From Nocardioides nitrophenolicus (GTDB taxonomy: Bacteria; Actinomycetota; Actinomycetes; Propionibacteriales; Nocardioidaceae): a stretch of 64,000 nt of DNA. Below are positions 28,801 to 37,288 of this stretch, one piece after another. The notes under the pieces were generated by a model. It saw nothing but the letters and a program-made list of their open reading frames with translations, was not told the DNA's origin and did not search any database. The position numbers and the translations under genes are program-made. The first letter of the stretch is position 1. Each line of letters starts with the position of its first letter. The stretch is taken from contig NZ_JAFBBY010000001.1 of NCBI RefSeq assembly GCF_016907515.1, positions 3,782,001 through 3,846,000 on the forward strand, written 5' to 3'.

Positions 28801-31556
28801 ACGGCGCGCTGAGCGACGCCCGTGGCGAGTACGACTCGGTCTACGGCACCATCGCCACCGACTGGAAGCGGCAGGGAGACGACCTCACCCTGGCGGTCGA
28901 CGTACCTGTCAACACCACCGCCGAGGTGGTGCTGCCCGCGGCCAACACCTGGGCCGTCACCGAGGGCGGTGACCTCCTCCCCGACGTGACGGGCGTCCAG
29001 GACGTCAGCAGCGCCGACGGCGAGGTCGTCGTGACCGTCGGGTCGGGCAGCTACGACTTCACCGTGACCGCGTCCGACGCGCCCCTGGGGACGGTCCTCG
29101 ACCTGATCGCGGCCGCCCGCGAGCACGTCGGCGACACGGTGTCGGCCGGTGACCTGGCCGACGCCGACGGGACGCACCTGACAGAGGGCCTCGACGAGGC
29201 CCGGGACGAGGTGCTCGCGGCCCGCACCGCCGAGGGCGATGCCGTCGCCGAGCACCTGGTGACCGCGCTCGACGCGATCCGCGACCTGCGCACCTGGCTC
29301 GGAGGGAGCGAGGTGGACGGACCCGTCCGCGGCGACGTCGACCGTCGTCTGGCCGCCGTCGAGCAGGCGCTCGCCCGCCTGGTGATGTCGACCAACGGCC
29401 TGGCGGTCAGCCTGCCGCCGGTCGACGCACCGGTGGCGGCGGGGAGCGAGGTGACCGGGGCCGTCGTCGTCGCCAACGACGGTGACGCCGAGGTCTCCGA
29501 CCTGACCGCGACCGTCGAGGTCGACGGCTGGACGCCGGCGAGCGTCGCGCTCGCCGACCTCGCACCCGGCGCGAGCGCCGAGCTCCCGGTGACCCTGCGG
29601 GTCCCGGCGAACGCGGCCGCCGGAGGCCATGACGCCACGGTGCAGGTCTCCTTCACCCTGGACGGCCACGACTACACGGTCGACGACGCCACCGCGGACT
29701 GGGTCCGGGTCGACTCCGGTCTCGGCATCGGCGACATCACGGCGGAGCCCACCGGCGAGGACCCGGTCGAGCGGGTCGTCCTGGACGTTCCGGTGCACAA
29801 CGCCGGCGACCGCGACACCCGGGTGTCCGCCGCGGTGCGCGGCCTGCCCGCCGGCTGGCGGGCGGTGCCCTCCGCCGAGACGGTGGTCCCCGCCGGGGAG
29901 ACGGTCACCGCGAAGGTGCCGGTGGCGGTGCCGCTCGACCTGGTCGGCGGGAAGGTCGACCTCACGGTCGACGTCCGGCAGGCCGGCCGGACGACGGTGT
30001 CCAAGGCGACGAGCGTGACCGTCGACCTGCCCCACCCGCCCACGGCGCAGGCCGTCGACCACGTCGACTTCGGCGCCTCGGCGTCGGAGCAGGCGCACGG
30101 GCTGCAGGCCTCGGCGAGCAGCGGCACCAACAGCGAGGCGGGCTACACCCGGCGCTACGCGCACTCGGCCTACCCCGGCTCCTGGTACTCCGTCGAGGTG
30201 AGCGTGCCGGCCGGTGAGCCGTTCGTGATCCGCAACCTGGAGACCTACGACGGCGCGCGGACCAAGAAGTACAACGTCTACGTCGACGGTGTGCTGGTGA
30301 AGACCCAGCTGGTGCCCCGCAGCGAGCCGGGCGCCGGGATCAAGGTCTACGACCTGCTCGTCGACGACCCGGCGGTGCTGCCCGCCGACGGGACGGCGCG
30401 GATCAAGTACGAGTACCCGCTCGACGCCTCCGGCTACTTCGACCCGTCGATCGCCGACATGTGGGTGCTGCCGCTGGGCGACGACACGCGGGCGCCGGAC
30501 GTCTCGGCCACCGTCACCGGCGGTGTGCCGGGGACGGGCGGCTGGTACGCCTCGCCGGTCACCGTCGAGGTGGCGGCCGCCGACGGTCGCGACCCGGCGC
30601 CGGCCGTCGAGGTCGGCCAGGACGCGGGCTGGCAGGCCTACGCCGGTCCGGTCGGCATCGCCGCGGAGGGCGAGCACACCGTCTCCTACCGGGCCACCGA
30701 CGCGGCGGGCAACCGGTCGCCGGTCGGCACCCTGAAGGTCGGCATCGACCTGACGCCGCCCACCACGGTCCTCACGATGGAGCGGGGCAGTGGCGTGGAC
30801 GGGTCCGACCGGGCGCGGCTCGCGCTCACCGCGGAGGACGCGCTGAGCGGCGTGGCCACCACCCGCTACCGGATCGACGGCGGCGCGTGGCAGCGCGCGG
30901 ACGACAGCCCGGTCCAGGTCGAGGGCTACGGCGACCACGTCGTCGAGTACGCCTCGACCGACCTCGCCGGCAACACCGAGGCGGTGCACCGCACCACGGT
31001 GACCCTCGCCGACGTCGACCAGATCGCCGCGGTGGTGGCTCCCCAGGTGACGGGGCTCGCGCAGTACGGCGCCACCCTGACCGCGACCGACGGCTCGTGG
31101 AACACCAAGGGGCTGGACCTCTCGCGCGAGTGGCTGCGGGACGGGAAGCCGATCCCGGGCGCGACCGGCTCGACGTACGTCGTCGGGGTGGCGGACCTGG
31201 GCACCCGGCTCTCGGTGCGGGTCACGGCCAGCAAGGCCGGTGGGAGCGGGGTCGCCGACTCCGCCGCCGTCGGTCCGGTGACCGCGGCCGAGCTGGCCCT
31301 CGGCGCCCCGGTCGTCTCCGGCAAGGCCCGGGTGGGCAAGCGGCTGACGGCGAGCCTGGCGGTGCCGGCCGGAGCCACGGTGAGCTACCAGTGGTTCGCG
31401 GGCAAGAAGGCGGTCAAGGGCGCGACGGCGAGCTCGCTGCGGCTGGCCGCGAAGCTCAGCGGCAAGCGGATCAGCGTGCGCGTGACGGTGTCCCTCCCGG
31501 GCCACCAGACCGCGACGGTGACCAGCGCCAGGACCGCCAAGGTCAAGCGGCGCTGA
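25806..31556 (+). CDS. Secreted multidomain alpha-L-rhamnosidase (GH78)
   Basis: A 1916-residue exported glycosidase. A signal peptide spans about 1-36. An N-terminal Ig-like rhamnosidase domain (about 45-155) is followed by a LamG/DUF1080-like beta-sandwich (about 170-335), then Bac_rhamnosid_N (about 340-530) and the GH78 six-hairpin catalytic core (about 650-1010). The likely acid is Glu680 in ARDERLGWTGD and the base Glu944 in TMWERWNS, by analogy with Streptomyces GH78. The C-terminal half has a helical FIVAR-like stretch (about 1095-1165), NEW3/CARDB-like Ig domains, a carbohydrate-binding-like domain (about 1417-1555) and several Ig-like repeats ending in a basic tail. It releases L-rhamnose outside the cell for the adjacent importer. 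AGGAGG lies 8 nt before the ATG. Confidence 0.9.
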   Translation: MTPRRRLLTSTVAAATLTLGMLTGAPFAGTAPAVAAPAAVDDGLAVTGLQTNGRTTPLGVGADDVVFGWRSTSAARGAVQSAYELEVSEADGGAKVWSSGKVDSDDQLDIAYGGPTLASQTRYSWRVRVWDGAGQAGGWSDPTWFETGLLDASDWGDAEWVGAPADVEAAKWTDYTADFDFTLDNLVFAAMIRSANTNNGYMWQVKAVGNQALFRPHTKINGSYASLGDVDISSIITADELRTGEHRMSVTVDGNTITTSIDGEQIDSRTRTNFAQGFVGFRTSVATEGTEAFTVHAVHVQAKNGTVLLDTDFTDGNPFKGGTLVSDGLEVKGNQEFLWRSPDDNLPLLRTDFATESGKTIERARIYATARGIYELTLNGEPVGDQHLAPGWTDYNTRFQHQTYDVTDQVREGDNGLGATMGNGWWGGKVGMWGPGVYGNRLSLLARLRIDYTDGTSQWVDSGDGWTTHAGPYLAADNIDGETFDARLAQPGWDQPGYDDSGWTPAVARESATALVVPQPDEPVRTTQELDVVERTEPTPGTFVYDLGQNMVGVARMVLTGQPGTTVKVRYGEMLNPDGTLYTANLRAAKVTDYYTFGAGGTVTYEPALTQHGFRYVEITGASTPPAASDVTGVVWGSDLPATGDLETSSPMLNQLLSNISWGQRGNFVSIPTDTPARDERLGWTGDINVFAPTASYLRDTRAFLSKWMTDLSDAAYDDGNLPGIAPVPPGIDLGTGLGWSDAGITVPYAVFKAQGDTAIVRQSYALMTKYLDLVEAGAGADLIDTARGNWNDWLNLDDPTPVGVLGTAYYAEDARMLAEMAAAIGEDADAARFAQLSADVRAAFGAEFVAADGTVTGNSQTGYAMALGMDLVPDELRDAVAAKFVAKLAASDNHLTTGFLGTPWLLPALTSIDRDDLAYELLLHEDYPSWGYEVAMGATTMWERWNSINPDGSFGDVGMNSFNHYAYGAVGDWMYQNIGGISPLEPGYRRFRVAPAVDGALSDARGEYDSVYGTIATDWKRQGDDLTLAVDVPVNTTAEVVLPAANTWAVTEGGDLLPDVTGVQDVSSADGEVVVTVGSGSYDFTVTASDAPLGTVLDLIAAAREHVGDTVSAGDLADADGTHLTEGLDEARDEVLAARTAEGDAVAEHLVTALDAIRDLRTWLGGSEVDGPVRGDVDRRLAAVEQALARLVMSTNGLAVSLPPVDAPVAAGSEVTGAVVVANDGDAEVSDLTATVEVDGWTPASVALADLAPGASAELPVTLRVPANAAAGGHDATVQVSFTLDGHDYTVDDATADWVRVDSGLGIGDITAEPTGEDPVERVVLDVPVHNAGDRDTRVSAAVRGLPAGWRAVPSAETVVPAGETVTAKVPVAVPLDLVGGKVDLTVDVRQAGRTTVSKATSVTVDLPHPPTAQAVDHVDFGASASEQAHGLQASASSGTNSEAGYTRRYAHSAYPGSWYSVEVSVPAGEPFVIRNLETYDGARTKKYNVYVDGVLVKTQLVPRSEPGAGIKVYDLLVDDPAVLPADGTARIKYEYPLDASGYFDPSIADMWVLPLGDDTRAPDVSATVTGGVPGTGGWYASPVTVEVAAADGRDPAPAVEVGQDAGWQAYAGPVGIAAEGEHTVSYRATDAAGNRSPVGTLKVGIDLTPPTTVLTMERGSGVDGSDRARLALTAEDALSGVATTRYRIDGGAWQRADDSPVQVEGYGDHVVEYASTDLAGNTEAVHRTTVTLADVDQIAAVVAPQVTGLAQYGATLTATDGSWNTKGLDLSREWLRDGKPIPGATGSTYVVGVADLGTRLSVRVTASKAGGSGVADSAAVGPVTAAELALGAPVVSGKARVGKRLTASLAVPAGATVSYQWFAGKKAVKGATASSLRLAAKLSGKRISVRVTVSLPGHQTATVTSARTAKVKRR

Positions 31557-31578
31557 TCTCCGAGCGCCACGACGGCGG

Positions 31579-31615
31579 AACGGCCCAACCGCGTGACTCG
31601 CGGTTGGGCCGTTTC
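31579..31615 (+). terminator. Intrinsic terminator after the rhamnosidase gene
   Basis: A perfect 15-bp stem (AACGGCCCAACCGCG with its complement) with a 5-nt loop, followed by TTTC, 22 nt past the stop codon. Confidence 0.85.
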
Positions 31616-31626
31616 GGCGGTACGGT

Positions 31627-31640
31627 ATGAATCGTTTCAA
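31627..31640. promoter_or_regulatory. LacI-type operator of the lut operon
   Basis: ATGAATCGTTTCAA shares CGTTTCAA with the operators at 15151 and 25776. It overlaps a -10-like TATGAA (31626-31631; -35-like TTGGGC at 31604) and is 27 bp before the lutA ATG. It places lactate oxidation in the predicted rhamnose regulon. Confidence 0.65.
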
Positions 31641-31667
31641 GAGCCAAGAGGTGGGAGAGTGGGCGGC

Positions 31668-32408
31668 ATGCGGGTCGCGCTGATGGTCACCTGCGTCAAC
31701 GACGCCATGTTCCCCGGCACGGGCCAGGCCGTCGTCCGCCTGCTGCGCCGGCTCGGCGTCGACGTCGACTTCCCCCAGGCGCAGACCTGCTGCGGGCAGC
31801 CGATGGTCAACACCGGCTACCTCGACGAGGCGGTGCCCGCGGTGCGCTCCTTCGTCCGCGCCTTCGAGGGCTACGACGCCGTCGTGACCCCGTCCGGCTC
31901 CTGCGCCGGGTCCGCGCGCCACCAGCACCGGCTGGTCGCCGAGCGCTCCGGCGACCCCGGGCTCGCGGCCGCGGTCGCCGAGACGTCGCCCCGGACCTAC
32001 GAGCTCAGCGAGTTCCTCGTCGACGTGCTCGGGGTGACCGACGTCGGCGCCTACTTCCCCCACTCGGTGACCTACCACCCCACCTGCCACTCCCTGCGGA
32101 TGCTCGGCGTCGGCGACCGGCCGCGCCGGCTGCTCGAGCGGGTCCGCGGCCTGCGGCTGGTCGACCTGCCGAAGGCGGAGGAGTGCTGCGGCTTCGGCGG
32201 CACCTTCGCCCTCAAGAACGCCGACACCTCCGTGGCGATGGGCTCCGACAAGGCCCGCCACGTCCGGGAGACCGGCGCCGAGGTGCTGGTCGCCGGCGAC
32301 AACTCCTGCCTGATGCACATCGGCGGCGTGCTCGGGCGGGGGCGGGCCGGCGTCCGGGTGCTCCACCTAGCCGAGATCCTCGCCTCCACCGAGGAGCAGC
32401 CCGCATGA
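31668..32408 (+). CDS. lutA: L-lactate oxidation complex subunit LutA
   Basis: A 246-residue protein with two cysteine-rich CCG domains: TCCGQP at 40-45 and ECCGFGG at 172-178, each with a further downstream cysteine. With LutB and LutC it forms the iron-sulfur L-lactate dehydrogenase complex that oxidises L-lactate to pyruvate. ATG 31668 is preferred because GGGAG lies about 10 nt before it and the family begins with this RVALMVTC segment; an in-frame GTG 9 nt upstream is possible. It overlaps lutB by 4 nt. A glycolate-oxidase-type protein is the alternative, excluded by the full lutABC set. Confidence 0.88.
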   Translation: MRVALMVTCVNDAMFPGTGQAVVRLLRRLGVDVDFPQAQTCCGQPMVNTGYLDEAVPAVRSFVRAFEGYDAVVTPSGSCAGSARHQHRLVAERSGDPGLAAAVAETSPRTYELSEFLVDVLGVTDVGAYFPHSVTYHPTCHSLRMLGVGDRPRRLLERVRGLRLVDLPKAEECCGFGGTFALKNADTSVAMGSDKARHVRETGAEVLVAGDNSCLMHIGGVLGRGRAGVRVLHLAEILASTEEQPA

Positions 32409-33865
32409 CCGGAACCTTCGTCGGCATGCCCGCCTTCCCCTCCGCCGCCCGCGCGGCGCTCGCCGACACCCAGCTGCGCCACAACCTGGCCCACGCCACC
32501 GGCGTGATCCGCGGCAAGCGGGCCGCCGTGGTCGGCGAGGTCGACAACTGGGAGGAGCTGCGCCTGGCCGGCGCGGCCGTCAAGGAGCGGGCGCTGCTCG
32601 CGCTCGACACCCAGCTGGTGCGACTCGAGGAGTCGCTGACCGCCCACGGCGCCGTCGTGCACTGGGCCCGCGACGCCGAGGAGGCGAACCGGATCGTCGT
32701 CGGCCTGGCCCGCGCCCACGAGGTCGACGAGGTGGTCAAGGTCAAGTCGATGCTCACCCAGGAGATCGGCCTCAACGAGGCGCTCGAGGCCGCCGGCATC
32801 GCCGCCTGGGAGACCGACCTCGCCGAGCTGATCGTCCAGCTCGGCGGCGACCTGCCGAGCCACATCCTGGTACCGGCGATCCACCGCAACCGCGCCGAGA
32901 TCCGCGAGATCTTCGCCCGGCGGATGGGTGAGGTGGGCCGTCCCGCGCCCGCGGACCTCACCGACGAGCCGGCGGTGCTGGCGGGCGCGGCCCGCGAGCA
33001 CCTGCGCGAGAAGTTCCTGCGCGCCCGGATGGCCGTCTCCGGCGCCAACTTCGCCGTGGCCGACACCGGCACCCTCGTCGTCGTGGAGTCGGAGGGCAAC
33101 GGGCGGATGTGCCTGACCCTGCCCGAGGTCCTGGTCAGCATCGTCGGCATCGAGAAGGTCGTCCCCACCTGGGCCGAGCTGGACCCGCTGCTCCGGCTGC
33201 TGCCGCGCTCCTCCACCGGCGAGCGGATGAACCCCTACACCTCGACCTGGAGCGGCATCACGCCCGGCGACGGCCCGCAGGAGGTGCACGTCGTGCTCCT
33301 CGACAACGGCCGCACCCGCGCGCTCGCCGACGAGGTCGGCCGCCAGGCGCTGCGCTGCATCCGCTGCTCGGCCTGCCTCAACGTCTGCCCGGTCTACGAG
33401 CGCACCGGCGGCCACGCCTACGGCTCGGTCTACCCGGGGCCGATCGGCGCGATCCTCAACCCGCTGCTGCGCGGCACCGGCGACCCGCAGACCGACGCGC
33501 TGCCCTACGCCTCCTCCCTCTGCGGCGCCTGCTTCGAGGCCTGCCCGGTCCGCATCGACATCCCCGAGGTGCTGGTCCACCTGCGCTCCCAGGTCGTCGA
33601 CGGACACCGCGAGGACCGCGTCCCCAAGCCCGAGGCGGTCGCCTTCCGCGGTGCCGGCTGGGCCTTCGGCGACGCGAGGCGCCTCGACCGGGCCGAGCGG
33701 CTGTCCTCGCTCGCCGGCCGCCTGCTCCGCCGCCGCGGGCGTACGTCGCTCGGCCGGCTCCCCGGCCCCGGCTCGGCCTGGACCGACGCCCGCGACCTGC
33801 CCGCCCCGCCGACCGAGTCGTTCCGCGACTGGTGGCGACGCACCGACGGAGGGGAGCGCCCGTGA
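32405..33865 (+). CDS. lutB: L-lactate oxidation complex iron-sulfur subunit LutB
   Basis: A 486-residue protein. The N-terminal two thirds are a LUD (DUF162) domain with VVKVKSMLTQEIGLNEAL and VADTGTLVVVESEGN. The C-terminal part is a ferredoxin-like domain with two [4Fe-4S] motifs, CIRCSACLNVCPVY and CGACFEACPVRIDIP. It would carry electrons from lactate toward the respiratory chain. It overlaps lutA and lutC by 4 nt each. The end of the protein (DWWRRT region) is usual for the family. Confidence 0.9.
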   Translation: MTGTFVGMPAFPSAARAALADTQLRHNLAHATGVIRGKRAAVVGEVDNWEELRLAGAAVKERALLALDTQLVRLEESLTAHGAVVHWARDAEEANRIVVGLARAHEVDEVVKVKSMLTQEIGLNEALEAAGIAAWETDLAELIVQLGGDLPSHILVPAIHRNRAEIREIFARRMGEVGRPAPADLTDEPAVLAGAAREHLREKFLRARMAVSGANFAVADTGTLVVVESEGNGRMCLTLPEVLVSIVGIEKVVPTWAELDPLLRLLPRSSTGERMNPYTSTWSGITPGDGPQEVHVVLLDNGRTRALADEVGRQALRCIRCSACLNVCPVYERTGGHAYGSVYPGPIGAILNPLLRGTGDPQTDALPYASSLCGACFEACPVRIDIPEVLVHLRSQVVDGHREDRVPKPEAVAFRGAGWAFGDARRLDRAERLSSLAGRLLRRRGRTSLGRLPGPGSAWTDARDLPAPPTESFRDWWRRTDGGERP

Positions 33866-34512
33866 ACCGCGCCGAGAACGGTGCCGACAACAGCGCCCGC
33901 GCCGAGATCCTCGGCCGGGTCCGCGCCGCGCTGCTCGACGTCGGGGGCGACCTCCCGGACGCCCCCGTCGTCGCGCCCGCCGGCGCTGGTGCTGGTGCCG
34001 CCCCCGGCGACCTCGTGGCGCTGTTCGCCGAGCGGGTCGCCGACTACCGCGCCACCGTGGTGCGCTGCTCGCCCGACGACCTGACCGCCGCGGTCGCGGC
34101 CGCCCTCCCCGCCGGTGCCCGGGTGGTCGTGCCTGCGGGACTGCCGGACGACGTCCGCGCCGGCATTCCCGACCCGATCGCCGACACCGGCCTCTCCGCG
34201 ACCGAGCTGGACGCCGTCGACGCCGTCGTCACCCGCTGCCGGGTCGGCATCGCCGAGACCGGCACCATCGTGCTCGACCACGAGCCCGACCAGGGCCGCC
34301 GCGCGATCACCCTCGTCCCCGACCACCACGTCTGCGTGGTCGACGCCGGCCAGGTGGTGCCCGACGTACCCGACGCCTTCGCGCTGCTCGACCCCCACCG
34401 CCCCCAGACGTGGATCAGCGGACCCAGCGCGACCTCCGACATCGAGCTCGACCGGGTCGAGGGCGTCCACGGCCCGCGCCGGCTGCTCGTGATCGTGGTC
34501 GACCCCGCCTGA
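33862..34512 (+). CDS. lutC: L-lactate oxidation complex subunit LutC
   Basis: A 216-residue LUD-domain protein, smaller partner of LutB. Recognisable segments are RAEILGRVRAAL near the N-terminus, VGIAETGTIVLDHEPDQGRR and PSATSDIELDRVEGVHGPR, the conserved end of the family. It starts with GTG inside the lutB stop (GTGA) with GGAGGGGAG upstream. As the last gene of the operon, it completes the lactate-to-pyruvate complex that would use the lactate made by RhaEW. Confidence 0.88.
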   Translation: MNRAENGADNSARAEILGRVRAALLDVGGDLPDAPVVAPAGAGAGAAPGDLVALFAERVADYRATVVRCSPDDLTAAVAAALPAGARVVVPAGLPDDVRAGIPDPIADTGLSATELDAVDAVVTRCRVGIAETGTIVLDHEPDQGRRAITLVPDHHVCVVDAGQVVPDVPDAFALLDPHRPQTWISGPSATSDIELDRVEGVHGPRRLLVIVVDPA

Positions 34513-34552
34513 CCCGCGCCCGGCCTCCGGTGCGGGGTGTCCCACGCCACCT

Positions 34553-34582
34553 TTGACTTCAAGTACTCGAAGTTCCTAGCCT
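34553..34582 (+). promoter_or_regulatory. MerR-type promoter with operator in the spacer
   Basis: TTGACT and TAGCCT are separated by 18 bp; the 18-bp dyad ACTTCAAGTACTCGAAGT (34556-34573, one mismatched pair) fills the spacer. This is the arrangement MerR proteins act on. The GTG start lies only 8 nt past the -10 element, so the transcript is probably leaderless. Confidence 0.65.
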
Positions 34583-34589
34583 CGACGAA

Positions 34590-35045
34590 GTGAGCACGCG
34601 AACCGCAGGCCGGACCTTCTCGATCAAGGAGGCGGCGGCGCTGACCGGGCTCCCGGCGAGCACGCTGCGCTACTACGAGTCGGTCGGGGTGGTGTCACCC
34701 GTCGGCCGCTCGGCGAGCAGCGGGCACCGGGTCTACACGGAGGGCGACCTCGACGTGCTGACCTGGGTGGCCTGCCTCAACGCGACCGGGCTGTCGATCA
34801 GCGACATGCGCCAGTACGTCGAGAACGGAGCGGCGGGCCGGGCGGCGGCGGGACAGCAGATCGAGCTGCTCGCGGCGCAGCGGGACCGGCTGGCGGCGGA
34901 GGCCGAGCAGCTCGCCGTACGCCGTCGCTACGTGCAGCTCAAGATCGACTACTGGCAGGCCGTGGCCGACGGCGACGACGCCCGCGCGCGCCGCCTGTCC
35001 GATGACGCGCTGGCGCTCGCGGACTCACTCAAGAAGAAACCCTGA
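34590..35045 (+). CDS. MerR-family regulator
   Basis: A 151-residue MerR protein: N-terminal winged [23 protein letters not shown] with the second wing [15 protein letters not shown], then a long dimerisation helix and a short C-terminal effector region without the cysteines of metal sensors. It resembles regulators that respond to aldehydes or other stress beside an alcohol dehydrogenase. The GTG start coincides with the predicted transcription start and has no ribosome site. The downstream dehydrogenase gene, 13 nt away, is presumably in the same transcript. Confidence 0.85.
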   Translation: MSTRTAGRTFSIKEAAALTGLPASTLRYYESVGVVSPVGRSASSGHRVYTEGDLDVLTWVACLNATGLSISDMRQYVENGAAGRAAAGQQIELLAAQRDRLAAEAEQLAVRRRYVQLKIDYWQAVADGDDARARRLSDDALALADSLKKKP

Positions 35046-35058
35046 CGAGGAGAAGACC

Positions 35059-36114
35059 ATGACCTACGACCGCACCCGCGTGGCCGCCTGGGCCGCGCCG
35101 GCCAGCAAGGCCCCGCTCGAGCGGACCGCGATCGAGCGCCGCGCGGTCGGTGCCCACGACGTGCTCATCGCCATCGAGTACGCCGGCATCTGCCACTCCG
35201 ACATCCACACCGTCCGCGGTGACTGGGGTCCGCAGCCCTTCCCGGTGGTGCCGGGCCACGAGATCGTCGGCATCGTCGCCGAGGTCGGCGCGGAGGTGAC
35301 CCGCCACCGCGTCGGCGAGCGGGTCGGCGTCGGCTGCCTGGTCAACGCGTGCCGCGCGTGCGTGAACTGCCTGGGTGGCGACGAGCAGTTCTGTCTCAAC
35401 GGCAGCGTCGGCACCTACGCCGCGACCGACCGCGACGGCAGCACCACCCAGGGCGGCTACTCCACCCACGTGGTCGTCGACGAGCACTTCGTGCTGTCGG
35501 TGCCCGAGAGCCTCGACCCCGCGGCGGCGGCGCCGCTGCTGTGCGCGGGGATCACGACGTACTCACCACTGAAGCGCTGGGGCGCCGGCCCGGGGCGCAA
35601 GGTGGCCGTCCTCGGCCTCGGCGGGTTGGGGCACCTCGCGGTCAAGATCGCCGCCGCGATGGGAGCCGAGGTCACCGTGCTGTCGCAGTCGCTGAAGAAG
35701 CAGGAGGACGCCGAGCGGCTCGGCGCGGCCCGCTACTACGCGACCTCCGACCCGGCCACCTTCGAGGTGCTCGCCGGCGAGTTCGACCTGATCGTCAACA
35801 CGGTGAGCGTCAGCCTCGACGCGAACGCCTACCTGCGGCTGCTCGCCGTCGACGGCGCGATCGTCAACGTCGGCGCCCCGCCGCGCCCGTTCAGTGTCGC
35901 GCCGATGTCGCTGATCTACGGCCGCCACACGCTCGCCGGCTCGATGATCGGCGGCATCGCGGAGACCCAGGAGATGCTGGACTTCTGTGCCGAGCATCGG
36001 ATCGGCTCCGAGATCGAGGTGATCTCCGCGGAGGCGGTCAACGAGGCGTACGAGCGGGTGCTCGCCTCCGACGTGCGCTACCGCTTCGTGATCGACGCCG
36101 CGACGATCGGCTAG
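35059..36114 (+). CDS. Zinc-dependent alcohol dehydrogenase (CAD/YahK family)
   Basis: A 351-residue medium-chain dehydrogenase. The catalytic zinc site is suggested by Cys45 (AGICHSD) and His67-Glu68 (PGHE); structural zinc is held by Cys98, Cys101, Cys104 and Cys112. The cofactor motif is [11 protein letters not shown], and the following residues (SQSLKK) fit NADP preference. Such enzymes reduce aldehydes or oxidise primary alcohols. GAGGAGAAG precedes the ATG. It is cotranscribed with the MerR gene, so an aldehyde may be both inducer and substrate; this is inference. Confidence 0.88.
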   Translation: MTYDRTRVAAWAAPASKAPLERTAIERRAVGAHDVLIAIEYAGICHSDIHTVRGDWGPQPFPVVPGHEIVGIVAEVGAEVTRHRVGERVGVGCLVNACRACVNCLGGDEQFCLNGSVGTYAATDRDGSTTQGGYSTHVVVDEHFVLSVPESLDPAAAAPLLCAGITTYSPLKRWGAGPGRKVAVLGLGGLGHLAVKIAAAMGAEVTVLSQSLKKQEDAERLGAARYYATSDPATFEVLAGEFDLIVNTVSVSLDANAYLRLLAVDGAIVNVGAPPRPFSVAPMSLIYGRHTLAGSMIGGIAETQEMLDFCAEHRIGSEIEVISAEAVNEAYERVLASDVRYRFVIDAATIG

Positions 36115-36159
36115 GTGCACCCGGCCGTCGGGGTCGGGTCGTCGACCCTGCTTCCTGAT

Positions 36160-36266
36160 CCGGGTGGGTATTCACCACGGGATGTAGGCGAACCCGTGGT
36201 TCTGTAGCGGGGTTCCGCTACAGAAGTGGTCATTCACCTACATCCCGTGGTGAATCCCCCACCCGG
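36160..36266. repeat. 107-bp nested palindromic element
   Basis: The outer arms 36160-36188 and 36237-36266 are near-perfect inverted copies (about 27 of 30 positions, one length difference) containing TTCACCACGGGATGTAGG. Between them is a perfect 11-bp hairpin, TTCTGTAGCGG with its complement, at 36200-36225 with loop GGTT. It lies between two convergent genes. It may act as a bidirectional terminator or may be a REP/MITE-like dispersed element; no coding capacity or transposase is present. Confidence 0.75.
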
Positions 36267-36334
36267 ACACGCCGCGACGGCGCCGACGTGGGAGACCCTC
36301 ACCAGCGACCGGCCGACCCGAGGGGCGGCGCGGC

Positions 36335-37288
36335 TCACCCGGTCGCCGCGAGCCCCGGGTCCTGCTCCTGCGTCCGGTCGTCGCGCCGCCACTGCGCGGG
36401 AGTGGCGCCGTGCTCGCGGCGGAACGAGCGGATGAAGGTGTTGACGTCGGAGAAGCCGGCCCGGGCGGCGATCGCGGTGACGCTGGTCGACGGCTCCTGG
36501 GAGAGCAGGTCGCACGCGTGGCGGAGCCGGGCCTCGCGCAGGTAGGCGGCGGGCGTGGTGTCGGTCCGGGCGAACTGGCTCTCCAGGTGGCGCCGGGACA
36601 CCACGAACCGCTGGGCGACCTCGTCGATGGTCAGGCTCGCCCGGGCGTGGTGGGTGTCGATGAACCACCGGGCGCTGGCCAGGATCGCGGGTCCGCTGAG
36701 CACCGGATGGGAGGTCTCGCCGTAGCGCAGCACGTGGAGGACGGCCCGGGCCAGCTCGACGGTGACCCGCTCGTCCTCGGCCGTGGCCGGGGCGGGCGCG
36801 GCGGCCAGCTCCCTGATCCGGCACACGAGGATCCGGGCCTGCTCGACACCGCCGTGCAGGGTGGCGCCGCCGAGGACGCCGAGCTCGTCGGGGCGCAGCT
36901 GCAGCGCCGAAACCGGGATGCGCAGGCTGGCGAGGTCGTTGTGGCGTGGGATCCGCAGGCCGTAGGGCAGGTCGCTGGCGATCAGGTAGAAGCCGCCGGC
37001 GCCGAGCTCGCTGACCCGGCCGTTCTGTACGACGACCGTGGTCCCGGCGAGGGCCCCGGTGAACATCAGCGACTCGCGGGGATCGGCGGAGGCGTGGGCG
37101 GCGGTGCGGCTGACGACCGACGAGGTCGCCGCGACCTGGCAGACGCTCAGGTCGCCGATCGACCGCTCGCGGATCGCACCGCGGAACGCGGGCTTGGCGA
37201 CATCCACCCGCAGCGGTACGTAGGCAGAGCTGCAGCGGCTGACCCACTCGTCGATCTCGGTGACGACATGTCGGCTGGTCGCGGTCAT
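36335..37288 (-). CDS. AraC-family regulator 1
   Basis: A 317-residue regulator. Residues about 15-200 are an AraC_binding_2 (cupin-like) sensor domain (YVPLRVDVAKPAFRGAIRER, GAGGFYLIASDLPYGL); the last 100 are two AraC helix-turn-helices (LTIDEVAQRFVVSRRHLESQ and AIAARAGFSDVNTFIRSFRR). ATG 37288 was preferred because a GGGGGG stretch lies 4-5 nt upstream and the alignment with the next regulator begins there; the frame is open much further upstream without homology. A -10-like TACACT lies at 37330-37325. It is a paralogue of the neighbouring AraC protein. The effector is unknown. Confidence 0.87.
   Translation of the reverse strand: MTATSRHVVTEIDEWVSRCSSAYVPLRVDVAKPAFRGAIRERSIGDLSVCQVAATSSVVSRTAAHASADPRESLMFTGALAGTTVVVQNGRVSELGAGGFYLIASDLPYGLRIPRHNDLASLRIPVSALQLRPDELGVLGGATLHGGVEQARILVCRIRELAAAPAPATAEDERVTVELARAVLHVLRYGETSHPVLSGPAILASARWFIDTHHARASLTIDEVAQRFVVSRRHLESQFARTDTTPAAYLREARLRHACDLLSQEPSTSVTAIAARAGFSDVNTFIRSFRREHGATPAQWRRDDRTQEQDPGLAATG

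Noticed and set aside
25764..32366. A 2200-codon open frame antisense to the rhamnosidase gene
   Set aside because: It spans a promoter, terminator and two genes on the other strand, has Arg/Gly/Val-rich composition without domains, and is explained by codon bias in GC-rich DNA.
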